A stretch of 64,000 bases of DNA, taken from NCBI GenBank assembly GCA_037127585.1, contig JBAXYB010000001.1, positions 1-64,000 of the forward strand, given 5' to 3'. The notes below the pieces were generated by a model, which saw nothing but the letters and a program-made list of their open reading frames with translations, was not told the DNA's origin and did not search any database. Shown in pieces: positions 53,726 to 63,089 of the stretch; position 1 is the first letter of the stretch, and the number at the start of each line of letters is the position of its first letter. This stretch comes from CAINDI01 sp037127585 (GTDB taxonomy: Bacteria; Verrucomicrobiota; Verrucomicrobiia; Palsa-1439). The position numbers and the translations under genes were made by a program.

Positions 53726-56377
53726 ATGCTGACATCCATTATTGAAGGGTCGATACATCTGGCTGTTGTACCGATTCTGATTGGTCCGCTTCAGGTGCTG
53801 CTGGCAATTCTGCCGGCAATCCTCGTGGCCATTGGCGGCGTCATTGCCGCCATGCTGAAACCCGCCTCGATCAAGATCGGGCTGCAGGTGCTTTGGCGCA
53901 ACAAGATCCCGACGCTGGCCATCGTGGCCGTGATCGGCGGCGCCTGTTACGGGTTCTCATACCTCCACGGATTCGGCGGCGGCAAGGCCGCCGCTTTCCA
54001 GGGCAAAACGGAGTGGGCCATGTACCGCGGCGGGCTTGACCGTCGCGGCGGCGGGAGGGACGGCGCGCCGGACCCCGTGGGCGGTGGCGAGGTATGGGCC
54101 TTTGCGCAGAAATTCAAGACGTACTACTCCTCGCCCGCGATCATCGGCAACCGCATCGTGGCCGGGGCCGCGAAGAAGGAAGTGTTTGCCGACCGTGGCG
54201 GCATCTACTGCCTCGACGCCCAGAGCGGCGCCATGGTGTGGGAGTTTGCCCCGTCCGACTTCCGCGCCACCTATTCCTCGCCAGCGGTCTCCGGTAAGTA
54301 CGTGGTATGCGGCGAGGGGCTCCACCTTACGACCGACGCCCGCATTTTTTGCCTCTCGTTCGAAACCGGTAAGAAACTGTGGGAAGTCAAGTCCGCCAGC
54401 CACGTCGAATCGTCGCCCTGCATCTACACCAACATGGTCTTCTGCGGGGCCGGCGCGGATGGCGTGTATGCCATGCGGCTCGACACGCCGCCCGGCAAAT
54501 CGCCCGTGGTGTGGCATCTCAAGAGCTTCCGCGACATGGGGCTGGACTCCGCCAATACGTTCCATTGCGACTCTTCGCTCGCCGCGGTGAACGGGCGCGT
54601 CTATTTCACTTCGGCCGAGTTGCATGACGGCGACTGGAGCGGCATCGCCTGCGTGGACGCCGCCACCGGCAAGTGCATTTGGAAAGTGGATACCTCCATG
54701 CCGGTCTGGGGGTCGCCCACGATCATCAGCAACCGCCTGTTCGTTGGCATGGGCAACGGCAACATGGTGGAGAGCGCCGAGCAATACTGGGCCCGCAAAC
54801 AGCAGGAACTGCGCAAGGCCGGCAAAAGCCCGAAAGAGATCAGCGCCCTCGCGCCGAAGTACGCGGCGGGCGGCGAACTCTGGGCCATTGACGCCATCAC
54901 CGGCAAAACCAACTGGGTTCGCAAACTGGGCAAGACCATGCTGGGCACCGTGGCGGTTGCCGACGATCGACTCTACTTCGCCGGATCGGATGGCATTTTC
55001 ACGTGCATTACCATGGACAACGAACTGCTCGGACAGTGGGACGCCCACGAGCCCATCAACACCTGTCCCGCCGTCGGTAGCAACCACGTGTATGTGGCGA
55101 CGGACAGCGGCCGCTTCTTCGGCCTCGACCGACGCACGCTCAAGCCAGTCTGGCAAACGCGCCTCGGCAACGGCGCTCTCTTCTCCAGTTCGCCGGCCCT
55201 CGGTTTTGGGCACATCTACATCGGCACCCCTGAAAGAGGCCTGGTCTGCATGGGCAGCCCGGCTGACCAGCAAATCGAAATGGTCTGGAACGGCGCCCGT
55301 GGCGGCCACGGCAATTACGGTTCCGTGGACGGCAGTTTCCTGCCAGCCAAGGGGAGTTATTCCGACCGCTGGCCGAAAGACTTCGAAGGCGATCTGCCGC
55401 CAGTCAGTGGCTCCCTAGCCTGCCTGAACAACACGCTCTATGTGCCGGTCACCTTCGGCAGCCAGACCGGTCTGGCTGCCATGGCTGTCAGCAGCACTTC
55501 CTCCAAGTTGCCGGAGACCAATCAGTGGTTTGCCGCCACGGTCCTGCCGATCGCCGGAGCCGTGGCTGCCACCACCAGCCGTGTTTACTTTGTTGAAGGT
55601 AAGATCGGGGACGCCGGTCGCAAACTCCATTGCGTGGATGCGGTCAGCGGCAAGGATACCTGGCAGGCGACCGTTGATGCCGGAGCATCAGGAGAACTTC
55701 TGCTGACCACCTCCCATCTGTTCCTCTTCGGCCGGAATGGCGAACTCTCCTGCCTGGCCACCAAGGGGGCTGACGCTGGCAAGACGATCTGGTCGACCCC
55801 CGTGGGAGCCGGCATCGGTGTGCCATGCCTGATTGGCGACATCGTGGCCATCGCCACCAAGGAGGGTGTGGCCGCGCTGCAAAGCAGCACCGGCAAGCCA
55901 CTCTGGAAACAGTCGTCGCCGAAGGCTCCCGTGACCGGGCCGGCCGCCAATGAAGACGTCGTGGTTGTCGCAACGGCGGACGGTCTGGCCGGGCTCAGCA
56001 TCGTGAACGGGGCGACGTTGTGGTCGCTGAAGTGCGCCCCCTCGTCTGCGCCGCTGGTGACGGACGACAAGCGCGTGCTCTGCACCACGGCCGATGGCGA
56101 AATCAAGGCCGTGGGCTGGGACGGCAAGGAACTGTTCCATCTGGCGAACGCCATCCCCGGCATGCCGGCGATGCTGCTCGGCGACAAACTTCTTTTCTGC
56201 GCGCAAGGTGAGTTTACGGCCGTCGACCTTTCCGCGAAGAACGAAGAGAGCCGCTGGCTGGAAATAACACCGGATTTCCTGGGCAAGGTTATTGCGCCGC
56301 CGATTCTGGCCAATGGGTTTGTCTATTTCGTCACCGACCAAAAAGGGCTAGTCTCCACCAAACAGGGGAAACGATGA
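53726..56377 (+). CDS. Membrane-anchored PQQ-type (BamB-like) beta-propeller protein
   Basis: 883 residues. Two N-terminal membrane segments (about 20-42 and 60-78) are followed by a PQQ-type repeat propeller with many units of the YCLDAQSGAMVWEF and CVDAATGKCIWKVD type. Motifs such as MYRGGLDRRGG at the entry fit quinoprotein-like relatives, but no PQQ or metal ligands can be identified, so a BamB-like protein-binding role is more likely. Its stop overlaps the next start (ATGA), so it is translationally coupled with the PEP-synthase-like gene. Confidence 0.8.
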   Translation: MLTSIIEGSIHLAVVPILIGPLQVLLAILPAILVAIGGVIAAMLKPASIKIGLQVLWRNKIPTLAIVAVIGGACYGFSYLHGFGGGKAAAFQGKTEWAMYRGGLDRRGGGRDGAPDPVGGGEVWAFAQKFKTYYSSPAIIGNRIVAGAAKKEVFADRGGIYCLDAQSGAMVWEFAPSDFRATYSSPAVSGKYVVCGEGLHLTTDARIFCLSFETGKKLWEVKSASHVESSPCIYTNMVFCGAGADGVYAMRLDTPPGKSPVVWHLKSFRDMGLDSANTFHCDSSLAAVNGRVYFTSAELHDGDWSGIACVDAATGKCIWKVDTSMPVWGSPTIISNRLFVGMGNGNMVESAEQYWARKQQELRKAGKSPKEISALAPKYAAGGELWAIDAITGKTNWVRKLGKTMLGTVAVADDRLYFAGSDGIFTCITMDNELLGQWDAHEPINTCPAVGSNHVYVATDSGRFFGLDRRTLKPVWQTRLGNGALFSSSPALGFGHIYIGTPERGLVCMGSPADQQIEMVWNGARGGHGNYGSVDGSFLPAKGSYSDRWPKDFEGDLPPVSGSLACLNNTLYVPVTFGSQTGLAAMAVSSTSSKLPETNQWFAATVLPIAGAVAATTSRVYFVEGKIGDAGRKLHCVDAVSGKDTWQATVDAGASGELLLTTSHLFLFGRNGELSCLATKGADAGKTIWSTPVGAGIGVPCLIGDIVAIATKEGVAALQSSTGKPLWKQSSPKAPVTGPAANEDVVVVATADGLAGLSIVNGATLWSLKCAPSSAPLVTDDKRVLCTTADGEIKAVGWDGKELFHLANAIPGMPAMLLGDKLLFCAQGEFTAVDLSAKNEESRWLEITPDFLGKVIAPPILANGFVYFVTDQKGLVSTKQGKR

Positions 56378-59070
56378 GCAACGGATCTACTTCCGCGAAG
56401 GAGCAAAAACCGATGAGTGTCGCGCCATCCAGCCTTCCTCACATCCGATTCTTCGGGCTGGGCTTCACCGCCGATGCCATCCCGGAACTCGATGACGTGG
56501 GCGGCAAAGGGATCAACCTTTGCAAACTGACGGTCGCCAAATTTCCGGTCCCGCCCGGCTTTCTCGTCACAACCGAGGCCTACCGGCAGTTCGTCTCCGA
56601 GAACCACATGGGGGAACGTGTCCGGGCGATCGCGGAATCCATCGACGAAAACGATGTCGAGGAACTGGAGCGGCTTTCCGCCAGTATCCGCGAGATCTTC
56701 GCCCAGAATCCGATCCCCAAGGCGCTGGAAGAGGAGATCCTGACCGCCTATCGCCAGCTGTGCAGCGCCGGCAGTGATCGCGTGGCGGTGCGTTCCTCAG
56801 CCACCGCCGAGGACCTGCCGGAAGCGACGTTTGCCGGCCAGCAGGACACCTACCTCAACATCAGCGGCGAAGCGTCGGTGCTGAAACACGTCAAGTCCTG
56901 CTGGGGCAGCCTCTGGACCGCGCGTGCCGTGGCTTACCGGGCGAAGCAGGAAACTTCCATGGACGGCCTGGCGATGGCAGTCGTGGTGCAGCAGATGGCG
57001 CGCGCCGAGGCGGCAGGCGTCATGTTCACCGCCAACCCCGTCACCGGCGCCAAGGACGAAATCGTCATCAATGCCGCGTGGGGTCTGGGCGAATCCATTG
57101 TGGGCGGCAACGTCACGCCGGACAACATCGTGGTCGACAAGCCGACCTTGAAGATCAAGGCCATCACGGTGGCCGAGAAGACCGTGATGACCGCTACCAC
57201 CGAAACCGGAACCGTGGAAACGGAAGTGTCCGCGACCATGCGCAAGGCGCGCGTGCTGGACGACGATGCCGTGGCGCGTCTGGCGGAACTCGGCCGGCGC
57301 ATCGAGCAGCACTACGGCACCGCCCAAGACATTGAATGGGCCGTAATCGCCGGCGGCCAATTTGCCATGCTCCAGGCGCGCCCGATTCGCGGTCTGGACG
57401 TGATTGAGGATACTGCAGTCGGCCGCCAGGAAGAGATCAATCGCTTGCGCGCAGTTGCCGGCGCCAACCGCCGCGTCTGGGTCACGCACAACCTCGGCGA
57501 AACGCTTCCCTCGCCCACACCACTCACCTGGGACATTATCCGCGGATTCATGAGCGGCAATGGCGGCTTCGGTCGCATGTACCAAGACCTCGGTTATCAA
57601 CCCAGCGAGCAAGTCTGCCGCGAAGGATTCCTGGAATTGATTGCCGGACGCATTTACGCCGATCCCGAGCGCGCCGCCCAACTGTTCTGGGGCGGGATGC
57701 CGCTCTCCTACGACCTCGATGCCGTGGCCAAGAATCCCACCGTCATGGATGCGGCACCGACCAAGTTCGATCCCGCCCGCGCCGACGGCAAGTTCCTGGT
57801 CGCGCTGCCGGGCCTGATCCGCCGCATGCTCAAATGCTCCAAAACCATGAAGGCCGTGCGCCGGACCGTGCTGGACCGCTTCGAGAAGGAAATCCTGCCG
57901 CCCTACCTGAAGTGGGTCGCGGAGAAACGCCGGCAGAATCTGGCCAAGCTTTCCGTCGACGAGCTGCGCGCAGAGCTGCGGACCCGCGTCGACCGCGCAC
58001 TCAACGAATTCGGCGGCGAATCGCTCATGCCCGGCTTCTTCGGCGGCCTGGCGGACGCTTCCCTCAAAGGCACGCTGACACAGCTCATGGGGCAGGAGTC
58101 CGGTACGCAGTTGGCCCTGGAACTGACGCAGGCGCTGGAAGGCGACACCACCATCGCGCAAAGCGTGGCCTTGTCGGACGTCGCCCAAGGCAAGCGCACG
58201 ATCGAGAGTTTTCTGGAGGAATATGGCCACCGCACCGTGGAGGAGATGGAACTCTCCCGCCCGCGCTGGCGCGAGGATTCTTCCTATATCAATCAGATGC
58301 TCGCCGTGTACAAAGGCCCCGGCGCGCATTCGCCCGAGGAAAAGCACCACCGCAACGTCGAGCACCGCCAAAAGGTCGAGCACCACCTGCCCGAGACGCT
58401 GCGCCACTTCGGCGGCAGTTGTCTGTACGAGGATATCCTGATCGACCTCAAGGACGCGCAACGGATGCTGCCATACCGTGAATCCGGCAAGCACTACCTG
58501 ATGATGGGGTACGAGACCATCCGCCTCGTGATCGTCGAACTCGCCAAACGCTGGGATCTCGGCCGCGACATCTTTTTCCTCACCCTGGAGGAACTGCAGA
58601 CCTACGAGGGGCGCCGCCAGGCAATGACCCCGATCATTGCCAGCCGCAAGCTTCGCTGGCAGTCGGCCCGGCGACTGGAAATGGCCGCGGTCGTGGATTC
58701 GCAGCAACTCGACGAACTTGGCCTGCCGAAAAAGTACGACAGCACGAACGAACTGCACGGCGACCCCATCGCCTCCGGTATTGCGGTGGGCATGGCCCGA
58801 ATCGTGTTCGATCCAACCAAGGCCGCTGACTTCACCTCCGACTATGTGCTGGTCTGTCCGTCCACCGATCCCGGCTGGACCGCACTCTTTGTCCACGCCA
58901 AGGCGCTCATCGTGGAGCGCGGCGGCGTGCTGAGCCATGGCGCCATCGTGGCGCGTGATTTTGGCATCCCGGCGCTCGTCTGCCCGGATGCCACCCGCCG
59001 CATCCCGGATCGCACCATGATCCGGGTCGACGGCAACCATGGTCGGATCACCTTCGTGGAGGCCAAGTAA
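56374..59070 (+). CDS. PEP-synthase/rifampin-phosphotransferase-like dikinase lacking the PEP-binding barrel
   Basis: 898 residues. The N-terminal ATP-grasp domain is typical of PpsA/PPDK (VGGKGINLCKL, then VRSSATAEDLPEATFAGQQD and VMFTANPVTG). The C-terminal swivelling phosphohistidine domain has H855 in GGVLSHGAIVARDFGIPAL. The TIM-barrel pyruvate/PEP domain that follows this His in true PEP synthases is absent; a helical middle region (about 350-760) takes its place, the architecture of rifampin phosphotransferases. It therefore probably transfers phosphate to an unknown acceptor rather than making PEP. Coupled to the propeller gene before it, and one base from the EMC3-like gene after it. 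Confidence 0.8.
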   Translation: MSNGSTSAKEQKPMSVAPSSLPHIRFFGLGFTADAIPELDDVGGKGINLCKLTVAKFPVPPGFLVTTEAYRQFVSENHMGERVRAIAESIDENDVEELERLSASIREIFAQNPIPKALEEEILTAYRQLCSAGSDRVAVRSSATAEDLPEATFAGQQDTYLNISGEASVLKHVKSCWGSLWTARAVAYRAKQETSMDGLAMAVVVQQMARAEAAGVMFTANPVTGAKDEIVINAAWGLGESIVGGNVTPDNIVVDKPTLKIKAITVAEKTVMTATTETGTVETEVSATMRKARVLDDDAVARLAELGRRIEQHYGTAQDIEWAVIAGGQFAMLQARPIRGLDVIEDTAVGRQEEINRLRAVAGANRRVWVTHNLGETLPSPTPLTWDIIRGFMSGNGGFGRMYQDLGYQPSEQVCREGFLELIAGRIYADPERAAQLFWGGMPLSYDLDAVAKNPTVMDAAPTKFDPARADGKFLVALPGLIRRMLKCSKTMKAVRRTVLDRFEKEILPPYLKWVAEKRRQNLAKLSVDELRAELRTRVDRALNEFGGESLMPGFFGGLADASLKGTLTQLMGQESGTQLALELTQALEGDTTIAQSVALSDVAQGKRTIESFLEEYGHRTVEEMELSRPRWREDSSYINQMLAVYKGPGAHSPEEKHHRNVEHRQKVEHHLPETLRHFGGSCLYEDILIDLKDAQRMLPYRESGKHYLMMGYETIRLVIVELAKRWDLGRDIFFLTLEELQTYEGRRQAMTPIIASRKLRWQSARRLEMAAVVDSQQLDELGLPKKYDSTNELHGDPIASGIAVGMARIVFDPTKAADFTSDYVLVCPSTDPGWTALFVHAKALIVERGGVLSHGAIVARDFGIPALVCPDATRRIPDRTMIRVDGNHGRITFVEAK

Positions 59071-59071
59071 C

Positions 59072-59989
59072 ATGATGGAGTTCTTCAACACTCTCAACGC
59101 CTGGGTCGCCAACGGCGCCGACTGGATTTTCGGTTGGATTCTCTACCTGCCACGCGACCTGCAATTGTTCGCCGTCGCGCTGTTCACTTCCGCCGCGCTC
59201 AACATTGCGCGCAAACTGCGCACCAAGGACCAGGAGTGGCTGCACCGCTCCGTGGCTGACGTGAGCCGCCAGAACGCGTTGATCAAGGAAGCAAAGAAGC
59301 GCGGCGACAAGGAGTCCGTGAATCGGCACAAGGACACCATCAACCTGATCAAAATGAAGACAATGCGCTTCGAAGGAAAACCGTTGCTGTGGGCATTGCT
59401 GCCGGTTGGACTGATCGCCACCTGGGCCTTCATGCGCGTTGCCTACCTGCCGCCGCGTCTCAACGAGCCGGTCACTGTGAACGCCTACGTGGCGCGCACC
59501 GACATCGGCAAGACCGCGCACCTGGTGCCGGAACCCGGAATCGAAGCTGTGGACGGCTGGGTCCAACCGGTGGTGGAGGACAAGGTTCTTCCAATGACCG
59601 GTATCTGGGACCAGATCGGCGTCTGGATCGGCGATCACCTCCGCGGCATCCTCCACGGGAAATTGGCAGGCGTGCCGGCGCCGCCGCCCAACCTCGAAGG
59701 GGTGGTGACGTGGCACGTGATCGCCCACGATGCGAACCCGCACACGCTGAAAGTCCGCTACGCCGGACACACCTTCGAAATATCGTTTGTCGCCGGCCGA
59801 CATCAGTACGAGGATCCGGTCAAGACCTTCAAAGATGCGTCGGTGCAGACCCTGGAAGTGATGTTGAAGCCGATGCGCCTCTTTGACTTCGTGGGCGATC
59901 TCTGGTTCCTCCCAGCGTGGATGACTGCCTACCTGATGATCTGTATCGCGTTCTTCTACATCTTTCGGGGCGTTCTCAATATTGCGTAG
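59072..59989 (+). CDS. EMC3/TMCO1/DUF106-like membrane protein (Oxa1 superfamily)
   Basis: 305 residues from ATG 59072 (GGAGG at 59057-59061). The topology is TM1 (about 29-46, LQLFAVALFTSAALNIA), a charged coiled-coil hairpin (about 48-98, RKLRTKDQEWLHRSVADVSR to HKDTINLIKMKTMR), TM2 (105-122, LLWALLPVGLIATWAFM), a soluble insertion of about 150 residues, and TM3 near the C-terminus (AYLMICIAFFYIFRG). TM1, cytosolic coiled coil, TM2, TM3 is the plan of the Oxa1 superfamily, closest to archaeal DUF106 and eukaryotic EMC3/TMCO1. Such proteins insert membrane proteins. The long insertion is unusual. Family assignment rests on topology and motif similarity, so it is moderate. Confidence 0.6.
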   Translation: MMEFFNTLNAWVANGADWIFGWILYLPRDLQLFAVALFTSAALNIARKLRTKDQEWLHRSVADVSRQNALIKEAKKRGDKESVNRHKDTINLIKMKTMRFEGKPLLWALLPVGLIATWAFMRVAYLPPRLNEPVTVNAYVARTDIGKTAHLVPEPGIEAVDGWVQPVVEDKVLPMTGIWDQIGVWIGDHLRGILHGKLAGVPAPPPNLEGVVTWHVIAHDANPHTLKVRYAGHTFEISFVAGRHQYEDPVKTFKDASVQTLEVMLKPMRLFDFVGDLWFLPAWMTAYLMICIAFFYIFRGVLNIA

Positions 59990-60102
59990 GTTCTCCAGAA
60001 CCAAGAGACAACGGCATGCGAATACTCGCTTGGTTGCTGGATCACATGGGGGGGGTGGGGGGGCGCAACACACGGAACGTCAGTGATGCGTCGGCGGTTC
60101 CG

Positions 60103-60119
60103 GGAGCACGTTCGTGGGC
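60103..60119. repeat. Second copy of the GGAGCACGTTCGTG repeat
   Basis: GGAGCACGTTCGTGGGC matches 4934-4950 at 16 of 17 bases. A looser copy is at 60635-60651 (GGCGCACGTTCTTGAGC), again followed by a CTTACGGAGTC-like stretch. The copies lie between or beside broken genes. Confidence 0.3.
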
Positions 60120-60146
60120 CGAGACGCTGTCGCGAGAGTCAGAGAC

Positions 60147-60580
60147 ATGAACAATCCCATCGGCATCACCGTGGTCATCACGCTCCTGATTCTGTCCCCC
60201 AATATCCTGCAGGCGGAAAGCCACCAGCCGCCCATGCGACAGCGGATCGTGGGCGCGACAGCAGAGAATCCAACAAATGTCCCAACCGCTTCAGCCGCTG
60301 CGCTGAAACGAGTCCACGCCTTCATCAGCGGCAAGGTGCAAGGGGTCGGTTTTCGTGATTTCACCGCCCGGCAGGTCGCCACGCGCAAACTGTTGGTGAC
60401 AGGTTGATCCGGAATTTGGCGGACGGTCGAGTGGAACTGGTCGCTGAAGGACCGGCTGCCGACCTCGAGAAACTCCTGGCGGAGGTGGCGAAGGGTCCTA
60501 CCGGTTCCCGGGTGGACAAGGTGGAGCGGCGGGAAGAGGATTGTACCGGCGAGTTCAAGGGATTTGCGGTGCGAAACTGA
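60147..60580 (+). pseudogene. Acylphosphatase, exported, frameshifted
   Basis: The first frame encodes a signal peptide (IGITVVITLLILSPNILQAE) and the acylphosphatase start KRVHAFISGKVQGVGFRDF, with the phosphate-binding loop and catalytic Arg. It ends at TGA after LLVTG. The remainder continues in the next frame: IRNLADGRVELVAEGPAADL (catalytic Asn in RNLADG), to GEFKGFAVRN at 60580. Restoring one G in GGTTGATCC (60403-60412) rejoins it as VTGWIRNLADG. Acylphosphatases split acyl-phosphates and are normally cytosolic, so a signal peptide is unusual. Confidence 0.75.
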
Positions 60581-60689
60581 TCTGGGCCCCTCGGTGCACA
60601 AAAAACGGATGTTGATCTTCACCACGCGGCTCACGGCGCACGTTCTTGAGCGGGCAAGAATGTCCTTACGGAGTCAGAAGTTTGGGCTT

Positions 60690-60983
60690 GGGATGCGAAA
60701 TCGCAGGCTGGTGTACCCTGTTCGCGATGATAAAAGGACGGCCCTGCAACTCAAGGCCTTGTGGACGTCAATGTTCGTGGAGATTCGGAAGCGGATGGAA
60801 AAGCGTGGTCTGGACAAGACCATGATGCTGGGGATGGTGTCCGACCTCTGGCCGGACAAAGAGCAAGTGACTTTCTGGAAGGAGGTGTCGGGGGAAATGC
60901 CGTGGGCGATCAGTGCGCACGGCTGCCCGACCGGCAATGGTATCGTTCAAGTGCAGCCACAGTTCTCCTGGGATGGCAGGTGA
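60690..60983 (+). pseudogene. Fragment of a large glycosidase-like protein
   Basis: The frame encodes WTSMFVEIRKRMEKRGLDKT, LGMVSDLWPDKEQVTFWKEV and SGEMPWAISAHG, which resembles the inner part of uncharacterised barrel glycosidases in this lineage. No start or other domain is attached; flanking sequence belongs to the acylphosphatase tail. I treat it as a remnant. Confidence 0.35.
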
Positions 60984-61067
60984 CCGCGAGTTGATAGTGG
61001 AATAATGAGGATCATTTGAAAAGCAGGGCCGGAGAGCTGTTGGCTGGCACGACTGGTTCGCCATTAT

Positions 61068-61649
61068 TCATAAGGTCGTCAGCCATATCAACTGCGTTTC
61101 ATCCGGCAGTTCAGCATACGCAAAGCGATCCATGCTACGAAGGATGCAACCCTGGGCCGCATAGAACCGGCATGCCGGAACGTTGATGTTTTGAGTTTCA
61201 GCCAACAAAATTCGGCACCCTTGCTTCTCTGCCCATTCGGTGGCTGCAGTAAACAGCTTCGATCCAATGCCGTGACCTCGGTGGCGCGGATGGACGCGAA
61301 TATCCCAGAGAACAGCGATGTCGTCTCTTCCTTCAAGCATCTCCAGTCCTGCTGTCTTGTAGGCCAAAACGCATCCCCCAACTCGTCGACCTGCGGTAAC
61401 CGCTGACATCACTCCCCAATTAGCGATGTTCCATTTACTCGCCCATCGAGTTGGCCCTTCCCCCTTCAGGGCATCATAGTCTTTCGTGAATGGCGCATCG
61501 AGTTTGCGTTCCACAAGAGATATTCCACCCAGTCCGGAATCCTGAAGTTGAACGTCAAACACGCTGAGAACGTCATAGCGGATAGGAATCTCGCCATACG
61601 CTTCCAAGATACTGAGCGGTTCCTCCACGATCTTGCAGTCAAAAGTCAT
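61068..61649 (-). CDS. GNAT-family N-acetyltransferase
   Basis: 193 residues from ATG 61649 (AGAAGAG upstream; the frame runs on upstream but without family similarity). The acetyl-CoA-binding core is seen in IRVHPRHRGHGIGSKLFTAA (the R/Q-x-x-G-x-G/A motif A), preceded by the beta-4 strand IAVLWD and followed by LAETQNINVPACRFYAAQGC (motif B region). The acetyl acceptor is unknown. It is convergent with neighbours and apparently a single gene. Confidence 0.88.
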   Translation of the reverse strand: MTFDCKIVEEPLSILEAYGEIPIRYDVLSVFDVQLQDSGLGGISLVERKLDAPFTKDYDALKGEGPTRWASKWNIANWGVMSAVTAGRRVGGCVLAYKTAGLEMLEGRDDIAVLWDIRVHPRHRGHGIGSKLFTAATEWAEKQGCRILLAETQNINVPACRFYAAQGCILRSMDRFAYAELPDETQLIWLTTL

Positions 61650-62260
61650 GATTCTCTTCTGGCGAACATTGGCCATAAGGCCTTGCACAAGATCGCGGAT
61701 CTCGGCTATGGGGCCAACGTCTACAGCATCAGTTATAATGTCAACCCGGATAAGGGCCGGAAGAAATGTCCCGCGCGTCTTTTCTCCCCCAACCATACCA
61801 CTGATGTATGATGAAGGGAAGAAAGGCCAGGCGCAATTCGTCATCGGCTGGCAGGACCGGGAGAAGAAGCTCTTTGAGCTTGCAGGCGAAGTTGCGGTCA
61901 AACTCAACTTTAAGTAGCACAAAGAAAAGAGGCGGTTATCAGACGGAGATCATGAAGCGCGCTTGGGACACGCAGGAGGCCATCGCGATCAAGCGCATCC
62001 TTACGGATTTCCGCGCGGGGGTGGCGCCGGCCAAGATGGAAAGCGGCACGAAGATGGGTTTCTTTTCACCCTAAAAGACGATGGGAAATTTTTTTGGAGA
62101 CATTCACGCCTCTGCCCCAACCCTTGGGCGACTTCTTGACGACGCCCATCGACTGGGGCATGCTGCGATTTGCCGAGGGGACAGAATGATCCGGTGAGAC
62201 AGGTAACGGCGGTCAACCGCTCCGTACCGGGTGAAAGAAAATCACAAGCAAGAAAAGGAC
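61650..62260. other. Intergenic stretch with possible gene fragments
   Basis: Two short plus-strand frames could be tails of lost genes: one ending GQAQFVIGWQDREKKLFELA to 61917, and one at 61951-62073 beginning MKRAWDTQEAIAIKRILTDF. Neither has a recognisable domain or a supported start. Confidence 0.35.
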
Positions 62261-63046
62261 ATGACAATGCAGACGACGACGATTCATCCCCTGTTGAAAC
62301 TGCCGCGGCTGACCCAGCAGCAGGTTGAGCGATATCATCAAGAAGGTTACGTCCTGACGGGGCGGATCATCGACGATGCCACACTGGAAATGTTGCGACG
62401 GGAAGAAGCGCGGTTTCGCGGGACGCTAGGGCCGGGAGAACTGACGGTGTTTCGCAACCAGCTCTGTCACCACTCCGCCGTGATTCGCGAGGTGGCGACG
62501 CGCGGGGCACACTTGGATTGGGTCGAGCAACTGGTCGGGCCGAATGTTTGTCTCTGGTTCAACCAGTACGTCACCAAGATGCCGGACGCCCACAGCGGCA
62601 AAAGTGAGTTTCCCTGGCATCAGGACAACGGCTACAGCGTGATTGATCCGGCCACCAACGTGACGATCTGGATCGCGTTGGATGATGTGGATGAGCAGAA
62701 CGGCTGCGTCTGGGTGGTGCCGGGCAGCCACCAACGCGGGTTGTTGCCCCATCGGGCGAAGAATGCAGACAGTTGGCATCTCAGCGTGACCGTGGAGGGT
62801 GACGGCGTGCCGGCGCGGATGAAAGCGGGCGAAGCGGTGGTCTTCAGCGGCCTCACCTTGCACCGGTCCAAGTTGAACCACACCGACCGTCCGCGGCGGG
62901 CTTTTTTCTTGGAGTACACCGACGCGATCAGCACGTACTCGAAGAATGACGGCACGCGGCATCCGGTCGCCGTGGGGGGTCATTCATGGGTGGTGCGCGG
63001 GGCGATTGCCTGGCCGTCACCGTTGGCGTTGCCGATCTGCCGGTAA
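62261..63046 (+). CDS. Phytanoyl-CoA dioxygenase (PhyH) family protein
   Basis: 261 residues from ATG 62261 (or 62267, which has the better-spaced AAGGA). The Fe(II)/2-oxoglutarate facial triad is visible: H and D in FPWHQDNGYS, and the distal H in LTLHRSKLNH, with R in DRPRRAFF for 2-oxoglutarate. NVTIWIALDDVDEQNG and WVVPGSHQRG are typical PhyH strands. The family hydroxylates diverse small molecules using O2 and 2-oxoglutarate; the substrate is unknown. It precedes a UroD-family gene by 43 bases, perhaps in one operon. Confidence 0.88.
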   Translation: MTMQTTTIHPLLKLPRLTQQQVERYHQEGYVLTGRIIDDATLEMLRREEARFRGTLGPGELTVFRNQLCHHSAVIREVATRGAHLDWVEQLVGPNVCLWFNQYVTKMPDAHSGKSEFPWHQDNGYSVIDPATNVTIWIALDDVDEQNGCVWVVPGSHQRGLLPHRAKNADSWHLSVTVEGDGVPARMKAGEAVVFSGLTLHRSKLNHTDRPRRAFFLEYTDAISTYSKNDGTRHPVAVGGHSWVVRGAIAWPSPLALPICR

Positions 63047-63089
63047 TCCATGGATGGCAGATTGATGAACAAAGATTGGGGCGGAAACA

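Noticed and set aside
56797..59112. 771-codon open frame on the minus strand
   Set aside because: It is antisense to the dikinase gene, whose protein has clear domains; the minus frame shows no family motif and reflects GC-rich codon bias.
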